Positions 1 to 6,861 of a stretch of 15,973 bases of DNA are shown one piece after another. Position numbers and translations under genes: made by a program. Within the stretch, counting starts at the first letter, position 1. Each line of letters begins with the position of its first letter. The DNA comes from Strigomonas culicis (taxonomy: Eukaryota > Euglenozoa > Kinetoplastea > Trypanosomatida > Trypanosomatidae): assembly GCA_000482145.1 (NCBI GenBank), contig AUXH01000448.1, positions 1 through 15,973 on the forward strand, in the 5' to 3' direction. Below the pieces are notes generated by a model. That model was given only the letters and a program-made list of their open reading frames with translations, ran no database searches and was not told where the DNA came from.

Positions 1-447
1 CCGTACGTCAGGTCCAGCTCCGTCGAAGCCCACACACTGCTTGGCTGGAGGCACGTGCGACGGCGCCTCCACCGAGACGCAGTGCACCGTCAGCGCCGGT
101 GCGCGGCACGCCTCCAGTGCGTCCAGGCGATCGCCGCACAGCGCCGCCTCCGCGCCGCCCTGCCACCGGTTCTCGACCACCACGCACGCGCTCAGGTAGT
201 CCGTGTGCCAGCCCACCCCACGCGCGCACTCCGCAAAGGCGCGCCGCGCAGTCGCCATGTGCGGGAACACCTCACACAGACAGCCGCAGACATCCTCCGC
301 GCCGCAGAACGCAGTCGCGCTCGCGGGCGGCGGCCCGTCGCCGAACGAGGCGTCCAGCCACTGACACAACTGCGCAACAAAGCGCTGGATGTTGTGATCG
401 AGGTCCTTCGGGTGCCCTCCAGCAAAGATGGGGTGCATCAGAGACAT
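1..447 (-). CDS. Unrecognised cysteine-rich protein, N-terminal part (runs off left edge)
   Basis: An open minus-strand frame runs from the ATG at 447 to the first base of the window with no stop, giving 149 codons of an incomplete gene. I do not recognise the family. The protein begins MSLMHPIFAGGHPKDLDHNI and has GC-rich codons like its neighbours. It is rich in cysteine: about twelve in 149 residues, including the cluster FCGAEDVCGCLCEVF near residues 47-61. No signal peptide or membrane segment is evident. It lies downstream of the ubiquitin protease gene in the same direction. The ATG at 447 is the first after pyrimidine-rich tracts on the minus strand. Met4 (ATG at 438) is an alternative start if the mature 5' end falls very close to the first ATG. 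That the frame is coding is well supported by its length, codon composition and position; function is unknown. Confidence 0.78.
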   Translation of the reverse strand, partial: MSLMHPIFAGGHPKDLDHNIQRFVAQLCQWLDASFGDGPPPASATAFCGAEDVCGCLCEVFPHMATARRAFAECARGVGWHTDYLSACVVVENRWQGGAEAALCGDRLDALEACRAPALTVHCVSVEAPSHVPPAKQCVGFDGAGPDVR

Positions 448-1144
448 GACGCTTTAATGGGTATGAAGGTAAAAAAAAGGTTTGAAAAGAAAAGAAAAAG
501 TGGATCTCTCAAAGAGAGATGGATAGTTATCTTGAAGAAAAAAAAAGAATGCTGAATATCCTACAGATATATAACAGTAGGTATTTCTCTTAAGAGAGTT
601 TGAAAGAAAAAAAAAGACCGTACTAACGAAACCGTGCAGAATCCTTCACAAGGGAATAAAACTGATTGGAGATAATAGCACTGAAAAAAAAAAAGCGTCA
701 AATATCAATAATTTGCTTAAATTAAAAGGGCGAAAGAAAACTACAGTTAAACAACAGGAAAGGTGGATAGGAGGGGCAAGACAGAGAGAAACAGTGAAGT
801 AGATGCAGACGCTCACACCCATGCCGGAGTGCAAATATCCGTGCGGTTAAGGTCGTGGCAGTTGTAGCAGGGGTGTGTACCTTCTACAAAAGCATGCAAT
901 AAAAACCCCAACAGGGGCCAAGACAAAAAAATTGCTTTAACTGAAAAGGGAAGATTTTAATGTTAATAGGAAAAGTGACATGGTGGGTAGTGGTTGTTGT
1001 TATTTTTGTGTGTGTCGTATACAAGTGGCATAGGATCCATTTACGTTCCCACATCTATATAACATACAGAGAGTCTGAGCAAAGAGGGAAAACAGAAGGC
1101 ATATGTTCATTTTTTTTTTTTACATGGTTCGCTACTTCTACGAT
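448..1144. other. AT-rich intergenic region between the left-edge gene and the ubiquitin protease
   Basis: No convincing gene is present. Read on the minus strand, the right-hand part should be the 3' UTR of the ubiquitin protease mRNA and the left-hand part the splice-acceptor region of the left-edge gene. It contains A and T homopolymer runs, including a T run on the plus strand at about 1110-1121 just beyond the protease stop, and two small perfect inverted repeats (504-520 and 586-597). The stretch about 780-890 is less AT-rich than its surroundings but shows no reading frame or RNA signature I can name. Confidence 0.6.
452..551 (-). promoter_or_regulatory. Probable trans-splice acceptor region for the left-edge gene
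   Basis: Two pyrimidine tracts followed by AG are seen on the minus strand. The nearer (about 500 to 454) ends in an AG at 453-452, only 4 nt before the ATG. The farther (about 551 to 533) ends in an AG at 532-531 and would leave an 84-nt leader with no upstream ATG. Which is used cannot be decided from sequence. The call rests on knowledge of spliced-leader acceptors in kinetoplastids. Confidence 0.5.
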
Positions 1145-4100
1145 TTAGTGGACAGGCAGTGGTGCCTCGCACATCTCACACACCACCATGCCGGCGGCGT
1201 TCAGGAAGGTGCACACCGCACACGCGATCCCGCGCTCCTCCGCCGGTCCCGTCGCAGACCCACCGCTGCCCAGCGCGGACCCCGCGCTGACGATGCCCGC
1301 CGTCGCGGGCCCGTTGCTGCGCCCGAGGCGTGTGTCGCGGAACGCGGTCGGGTGCTCCGCGGCGGCGTGGGCGGCGCCCGGGCCGAGCAGCTCCGGTGGC
1401 ACCGCCTCCCACTCCTCCGGCACGTCCTCCGCCGCCGGCGCCGCGTACGGCGCGACGCGCTCCGCGTAGCTCACCATCAGCGTGTCACCGTCGAGCACCC
1501 CCACCTCCTGCAGTGTCGCCGCCTCCAGCGCCGGCGGTGCGTCGAGGCCGGCCGGGTCCGCATGGGCCTCCGCCCGCTGCAGCGGCTTGCGCTTCCGCAG
1601 CAGCTCGAGGTCCGCGCCGACCACCGCGTAGTGATGGTGGCGGAGAATGTGGTCGACGAGCGCGTCGCGGAGCTGGGCGACGGTGGTGGTGCACTGCAGG
1701 CCGCCGGCCACCTCCTCCGAGCACAGCACACTCGTCGCGTCGTGGTAGCTCTTCTTGCTCTTGCGGATGTGCACGTTGACGTGCAGGGAGCCGTTGTCAA
1801 AGCTGCGCATCTTGCTCTCGTAGAGCGCGAGGCCCTCCGTGACGCACGGCGCGCACGGCGCCGGACAGAGCCGCCGCTCCCCGCCGTCGTCCGCGACGTA
1901 CACAATGGCGGCGCCCGCTCGCGGTGCGTCCGCCGTGACCGCCGCGGCTGCGCCTCCCTCCGGCGCGTCCGCCGCGGCCAGCCAGTCGCTCCTCCCGGTG
2001 CTCCGCAACAGCTCCGTGTACTCGTCCCACGGCACCAAGACGAGCGGCGGGAACCACTCGCACATCTGCGGCCCGTGCCCGCCGGCGCCGGCGAAGAGAC
2101 TCGCCGCGCGCTTCGTGCGCTCCGCGTGCCAGAACGGGTCGGCCGGGTTCAGCCACGCGAGCTCCGCGGTGGCCCCGCCATGCGGGCAGCGAAAGCGGTC
2201 GTACGACAGCGCCGGCAGCGGCGCGTCCGCGGTGGCGGGGCCGCCCTCCTGCGCAGCGGCGCGGTACCACTGGGCGACCCACCAGGTCGGCACGCAGCCG
2301 GTGTGCAGCGTGCACAGCGGCGGCGCCTCGACCCGCAGCGCCTCCAGCGCCGCCGCGGCCGCGTCGATCTGTGTCTGTAGCGCCTTGTCCTCCGCGGAGC
2401 TCGCAGCGGGGGCGGGACGCCGCTGCGCGGCGCTGCCGGGTGGCGGGTTGCCACGGCGCCCGCCGCGAGTCATGGCGTTCCAGTGGGCGTCTCTGCTCTT
2501 CCGCTGCTCGCACTGCTGCTGGAGCTCCCGCAGGGCCTGCGCCTGGGTCTTTATCTTCGCGTCCTGCGCCTCGCGCCACGCCAGCGCGAGCTCCTGGTGG
2601 CGCTTGGTGGAGGTGTGTTTGAAGAAGGACCGGTTCGGGTGGTGCGCGGTGATGTACTGCTCCACGGTGGTGATGTCCTCCATGACCATCATGCGCCGCA
2701 CCGTCTCCGGCGATGTCAGCTGACCGGCTTTCCACAGGGTCGGGAACCGCTTTTTCCGCTCGACGAGCTCCAGGCTCTTGGTGTGGAGCGTGCTCAGCCC
2801 GCCGGCGCCCCCGCACGCATCGCAGCAGAGCTCGCACGGTGGGGTGGTCTCGACCGGGAGGTGCGGCAGCAGGCGTGACAGGACGTCCGGGTCCTCCAGC
2901 CGCGCCGCCGCGTAGTCGTGCGAGCCGCCAAACGCCGCCTCCTCCAGGAGGAGATCCGGGATGCGCTGCAGCCAATACTGCCGCAACGTGTCCGGCACGA
3001 TACGGACGGCCGCGGCCGGCTGGAGGCCGCCGTGGGGACACAGGATGCTGCACCGCGAGCTGTACAGCACATCGCCGTACAAGGACTCCTGCACGAGCTC
3101 GCGAAATGTGTGCGTCGTCACATGGTGCGAGGTGCTGGCTGGCGTGGGGCGGTCGGCCTCCGCTGCACCGCCGCTCGCCAGCAGCTTCGCGTTCGGCTCC
3201 AGGCGCGCGCGGCGGAGGACGTACACCGCCGTGTAGCCCTCCCGCTGGGCCACATCCTTCCATTGCCGGAGGCTCCGCATGAAGGCCTCCCACGCGGCGG
3301 CCACGTGCTCACTCACGTACACAAGGGCCGACGGGTCCCCGCCGTCCGGCCGCTGCGCGGTCTTCGCCGGCGCGTCCAGCAGCAGCTGGAACATGTACTG
3401 GTCCTGCTCGAAGCGGTCCGCCCACTGCAGCAGGCACGCGGCCTCGCCCGCGGCGCACGCGGGGCACAGGTGCGTGGCCGCCTTGTTGAGCGTCAGCGGC
3501 TCGCCGCGCCTCGCCGCGGTCGGCGCCGGCCTGCCGCCGGCGGCGGGCCGCTGCATCGCCTCGACGCACTGCAGAAACTGGTCGATCTTCTGGTACGCGT
3601 CGGCGGACACCAGCTTGTACGCCGCCCACGGGGCGAGGCGGCCGTGCGAGCAGCAGATGGACCGCGTCGCGTGCTGTAGCGACGCCTTCCGCACGCACTC
3701 CGCGAAGAGGTTCGACGGCGTCTGGTGCGACGGCGAGGAGCTCGACGTGGCCAGCAGCGCGCCCGCCACCGGCCCGCGCACACTCATCATCGGTGAGGCG
3801 CAGGAAGAGGTGGCCTCCGACCGCACACCGTCCGCGAGCGGGCCGGTGCCGGAGGGCGTCGCGGGACCCGCCACGTAGCTGTTCGTCTCCACGTCGTACA
3901 CCTCCTCGCCGGCGCTGTGGCTCGGTCGGTTGCATAGCTTCACGTCCATGAAGGGCGGTAGAAAGCAGCGGCCAAGGCCCTGCACCCACCGCGTCGGCAG
4001 CGCCACGTACTCCCGCAGCGCAGCGGCCCCCTCCGCGCCCGGCGTGATGGGCGACTTGGCATGGCGCTCGCCGCCGCCGTTGAACACGGCGTTCGCGGCC

Positions 4101-6292
4101 ACGGCCCACTTCTGGAGCGCCTTCGTCACCAACACCTTTTTGTCGCGCCAGCACTGTAGTTCCTCCAGCGCCTGCGCATTCACGCGAGAGGCGTAGTCGA
4201 TGATGTACCCGGGGAACTCGCTTGCGACCGGCGCCGTGCAGTTATCCGTCGGGAGCCCCTCGGCCGCCGGCAGCTTCCTCTTCAAGGTGTCCTTCGGGGT
4301 GGTGGCGGCGGTGGCCTCTGCCACATCGGCGCGCGCGGCGGCAGCAGCGGGTTGCGGCTGTGTCGCGTCCTTGCGAAAGTAGATGAGTAGATAAGCGTCC
4401 TTCGAGGCGATCGGCTGTCCGCTGTACTGCGAGCACTTGGTCACCTCCTCGTCGTTGAAGTGCAGCCACATGTCCCGGTCCGCCTCCGCACTTCCCTTGC
4501 GGGGCAGCTGCCGCCGCACCTTTCCGTCGAACACATAATGCCCACTCATCGCACTCTCACTGATGTGGTTGACGACGCCCCGGAGCTCGTACAGGTGGTC
4601 CGACCCGCCGCTGGGAAGGGCTGCGGGCGCGGCGCCGGCCGCCGCCGCCCTGCTGCTGCTCGCGTGCCATGCCCGGACAAAGGGGGACATGTCCAGCTCC
4701 CCGGGCAGCCCCACATTCGTGTTCACCTTGCGCCGCTGCAGCGTCCGCAGGTCGAACTCGAAGCGGTTGAGGTGCATGACGAGGACATCGGGTAGGCTGC
4801 GCAGGTACTGGTGTGAGGTCGCGTTGGCCGTTTGCTTGCAGCCCTCGCACGTGAAGCCCTCCACCACGTCCGGCTTCAAGAACGTCTCCAGGCTCTCCCG
4901 CAGCGTGCTCTTCACGGGAAGGGTGAGGAAGAGAAAGGGCTCCGCCCGCTTCGCCTCACGGCCGCACGCGCCACAGCGCCGGTTGTACAGCAGTGCGCCA
5001 CCGAAGGCGCGGTCCACCGCGCGCTTCACGCCGGTGCCGCACTTGCTCTGCAGCCAGTCGACCAGCAGGCCGAAGAATTCCTGCGCGTCTTGCTGCACGG
5101 AGGGGTTGAGCGACAGGAACTGACAGAAGGAGGTCGGGTCGACGCCGTTGAAGTGATTGCCATCGCGGCTGAACGCCATCTGTGCGAAGAGCTCACGCAG
5201 ACCGGAGAGCCGCAGCTCCTGCTCCCCCGGGGCCGACTCGTCGCACGTCAGAATCGCACGACGCACGCTGCCAATCGAAAACAGAAGCTGCACCACAGCG
5301 TTAAAATAACACGTGTTACTCAGGTTTTTCAGGCCGCGCCACAGGCAGTAGCGGGGCAGCGTCGCTTTTTTCAGGTCCACGCCGTCGCTCCCGGTCGCCA
5401 CGGGCGCCGCGGCCTCCATGACCAGGGACCGCTTCGCGCTCGTTGCGACGCTCCACACGCGGCGGGAGGTCATCACATCGCGGATGACATCCTCCATGGA
5501 GCAGTCCGCGGAGAGGTCGGGAAAGATGTACGGCGGCGCGCCGAGCGTCATGTTCGCACACTGCTCGACGGCGGTCGTGTGCGTCTGCAGCTGCGCCATC
5601 CCCGCGAAGCAGAAGGGCGACGCCTCGCAGTTCACCTGCATGGTCGCTTCCGTGAGGTGGCTGCCGAGGCACGGCACGTGGTGGCGGTACGCGCGGTACA
5701 ACAGCGCTGCGGGAATTTGCGCCATGGCCGCGGCGCTCGCCGCCGCCGGCACCCCCTGCCCCTTCAGCGGGAGACTGCTGCTGCTGCTGCGGCTGCTGTT
5801 GTTGTCGCTGTCGGAGCTGGCATCCGAGGAAGAAGAGGAGAAGGAGATACACGGCGAGGAGGCGGAGGACGCCACCGTGTCGCCCGCCGTTTGGAAGGGC
5901 TCGACCGGCCCCGGCGGCGGGTGCGGCAGCCCGACGCAGTTCACGTCGATCACCGCACTCACAGGCGCGGCCGGCAGCTCGTCGTACGCGGCCGCGATGT
6001 TCGCGCCGAGGTCATCGCGGAGCGCTGGTGCACCCGCCGCGGCCGCCGCCCTCCCCCCGCGCGGGTGCGGCGGCGGCTGCGCGACCTGGCGGTACACCGT
6101 GTGGAAGGGCCTCGCGCGATGGCTCTTCCGCTTCGGTTTTGCGAGGCTCAGGTCGATGGGGACGGCCTGCTGCTGGCAGAGCTGGACGACCTCTGCCGCC
6201 CACGCATCCAGCGGTCCCAGGTGGTGGCTGTTGGCAGATCCAGCAGGCGTTTGCCGCGGCGCGACAGCCGTCTTCTGAGGCACCTTAGACAT
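1145..6292 (-). CDS. USP48-like ubiquitin carboxyl-terminal hydrolase (peptidase C19) with C-terminal NZF zinc finger
   Basis: Predicted deubiquitinating cysteine protease of 1715 residues, which removes ubiquitin from proteins or chains. The USP core spans about residues 318-641. Its Cys box is LKNLSNTCYFNAVVQ with nucleophile Cys328. The His box contains SGHYVFDG with His585, followed by HFND (Asn613/Asp614) as the likely third catalytic position. The USP zinc ribbon is C440xxC443 with C482xxC485. QQDAQEF near 400-406 is also typical. After the core come three CxHG-containing modules (881-884, 1085-1088 and 1369-1372), each followed by a CxxC cluster, which resemble the DUSP repeats of USP48. 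A ubiquitin-like domain follows at about 1503-1610. The last 30 residues form a CX2CX3NX6CX2C finger. The first 310 residues are largely low complexity, with a serine-rich tract near 146-173. The start at 6292 follows a clear acceptor, and the 121-nt leader has no other ATG. Class is confident; the USP48 comparison rests on remembered architecture. Confidence 0.93.
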   Translation of the reverse strand: MSKVPQKTAVAPRQTPAGSANSHHLGPLDAWAAEVVQLCQQQAVPIDLSLAKPKRKSHRARPFHTVYRQVAQPPPHPRGGRAAAAAGAPALRDDLGANIAAAYDELPAAPVSAVIDVNCVGLPHPPPGPVEPFQTAGDTVASSASSPCISFSSSSSDASSDSDNNSSRSSSSSLPLKGQGVPAAASAAAMAQIPAALLYRAYRHHVPCLGSHLTEATMQVNCEASPFCFAGMAQLQTHTTAVEQCANMTLGAPPYIFPDLSADCSMEDVIRDVMTSRRVWSVATSAKRSLVMEAAAPVATGSDGVDLKKATLPRYCLWRGLKNLSNTCYFNAVVQLLFSIGSVRRAILTCDESAPGEQELRLSGLRELFAQMAFSRDGNHFNGVDPTSFCQFLSLNPSVQQDAQEFFGLLVDWLQSKCGTGVKRAVDRAFGGALLYNRRCGACGREAKRAEPFLFLTLPVKSTLRESLETFLKPDVVEGFTCEGCKQTANATSHQYLRSLPDVLVMHLNRFEFDLRTLQRRKVNTNVGLPGELDMSPFVRAWHASSSRAAAAGAAPAALPSGGSDHLYELRGVVNHISESAMSGHYVFDGKVRRQLPRKGSAEADRDMWLHFNDEEVTKCSQYSGQPIASKDAYLLIYFRKDATQPQPAAAAARADVAEATAATTPKDTLKRKLPAAEGLPTDNCTAPVASEFPGYIIDYASRVNAQALEELQCWRDKKVLVTKALQKWAVAANAVFNGGGERHAKSPITPGAEGAAALREYVALPTRWVQGLGRCFLPPFMDVKLCNRPSHSAGEEVYDVETNSYVAGPATPSGTGPLADGVRSEATSSCASPMMSVRGPVAGALLATSSSSPSHQTPSNLFAECVRKASLQHATRSICCSHGRLAPWAAYKLVSADAYQKIDQFLQCVEAMQRPAAGGRPAPTAARRGEPLTLNKAATHLCPACAAGEAACLLQWADRFEQDQYMFQLLLDAPAKTAQRPDGGDPSALVYVSEHVAAAWEAFMRSLRQWKDVAQREGYTAVYVLRRARLEPNAKLLASGGAAEADRPTPASTSHHVTTHTFRELVQESLYGDVLYSSRCSILCPHGGLQPAAAVRIVPDTLRQYWLQRIPDLLLEEAAFGGSHDYAAARLEDPDVLSRLLPHLPVETTPPCELCCDACGGAGGLSTLHTKSLELVERKKRFPTLWKAGQLTSPETVRRMMVMEDITTVEQYITAHHPNRSFFKHTSTKRHQELALAWREAQDAKIKTQAQALRELQQQCEQRKSRDAHWNAMTRGGRRGNPPPGSAAQRRPAPAASSAEDKALQTQIDAAAAALEALRVEAPPLCTLHTGCVPTWWVAQWYRAAAQEGGPATADAPLPALSYDRFRCPHGGATAELAWLNPADPFWHAERTKRAASLFAGAGGHGPQMCEWFPPLVLVPWDEYTELLRSTGRSDWLAAADAPEGGAAAAVTADAPRAGAAIVYVADDGGERRLCPAPCAPCVTEGLALYESKMRSFDNGSLHVNVHIRKSKKSYHDATSVLCSEEVAGGLQCTTTVAQLRDALVDHILRHHHYAVVGADLELLRKRKPLQRAEAHADPAGLDAPPALEAATLQEVGVLDGDTLMVSYAERVAPYAAPAAEDVPEEWEAVPPELLGPGAAHAAAEHPTAFRDTRLGRSNGPATAGIVSAGSALGSGGSATGPAEERGIACAVCTFLNAAGMVVCEMCEAPLPVH

Positions 6293-6413
6293 GCGATGTC
6301 TTTACGCGGTTATCGATTATATCCTCTTGTTTTTTAATGTATATATTTTTTGTATCAAAAACGTTAGAAGGGACGATAACAACGGCCGTTTATGTTCAAT
6401 GCAAAAGCGTTGA

Positions 6414-6480
6414 CTTTTTCAACCAAAAAGCAAAAGGAAGATAAAGTAAAAGAGCAACAGTACAGCAAACGAAAAAAAAA
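6414..6480 (-). promoter_or_regulatory. Probable spliced-leader acceptor for the ubiquitin protease
   Basis: On the minus strand a long T/C-rich tract (6480 to about 6423) contains no AG. The first AG after it is at 6415-6414. The resulting 121-nt leader has no ATG before the chosen start at 6292, which supports that start. Assignment is by analogy with kinetoplastid acceptor sites. Confidence 0.6.
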
Positions 6481-6801
6481 TGAAATTACCAAAGTCTTAC
6501 AACAGAATTGCAGATGCAAACCACACGTAAAACAACTAAGAGGGAAAATAGATTTCTTTTTATAGACTTCTCTGCAGTAAAGAAGAAGGAGAGACAGATA
6601 AAGTGGATTTCCAAATAGTGCCGGTGAAAAGGGAAAAAAAAATAAGAGCAGCTAAAAGTATGTATGTGCCGTACAGTGCGTATAACGAAGCAGCTAGTAC
6701 ATTCGCATCCACGTTCACTCTTATACAAAGTAGTTCATTAACACCTTTTCAGTATGTGTGAAGACGATTGCGTGAACCAGACACGGACACCAACATGGTT
6801 C

Positions 6802-6850
6802 GTTGTTGTTGTTGTTGTTGTTGTTGTTTCTCTTCTTCCTCCCCCCCCCC
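6802..6850. repeat. (GTT)9 microsatellite with adjacent C10 run
   Basis: Nine uninterrupted GTT units occupy 6802-6828. A short CT-rich spacer follows, then ten C residues at 6841-6850. In the mRNA of the EEP-like gene this would read G10 followed by (AAC)9, starting 11 nt after the stop codon. Such runs are prone to length variation and to sequencing error. Confidence 0.9.
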
Positions 6851-6861
6851 TCGTTCTGCTT

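Larger units (their letters stand above)
6293..6861. other. AT-rich intergenic region between the ubiquitin protease and the EEP-like gene
   Basis: The region holds the presumed leader and splice acceptor of the protease (6293-6480) and the presumed 3' UTR of the EEP-like gene. A (GTT)9 microsatellite and a 10-base C run lie at 6802-6850, close to the EEP-like stop codon. The open frames here are short and T-rich on the coding strand and look like composition artefacts. Confidence 0.6.

Noticed and set aside
900..920. CCCC-AACA-GGGG hairpin as a terminator
   Set aside because: A 4-bp stem is expected by chance, and kinetoplastid mRNA ends are made by processing coupled to downstream trans-splicing rather than by such hairpins.
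1797..3293. Minus-strand 498-codon frame inside the ubiquitin protease
   Set aside because: It is a frame-shifted shadow; the DUSP-like modules are in the long frame and are continuous, so there is no sign of a frameshift or nested gene.
3700..3720. GGTTCGA match to a tRNA B box
   Set aside because: It falls inside the ubiquitin protease coding region with no A box or cloverleaf around it. No tRNA was found in the gaps.
5776..5815. CTG/GTT-like triplet run as an independent microsatellite
   Set aside because: It encodes the serine/asparagine-rich tract of the ubiquitin protease N-terminus and is interrupted, so it is treated as part of that gene.
4832..6337. Plus-strand open frame of 501 codons, and similar ones at 1103-2380 and 10856-11908
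   Set aside because: These are opposite the ubiquitin protease and transaldolase, whose minus-strand products have clear catalytic motifs. The plus frames have only Arg/His/Val-rich filler.
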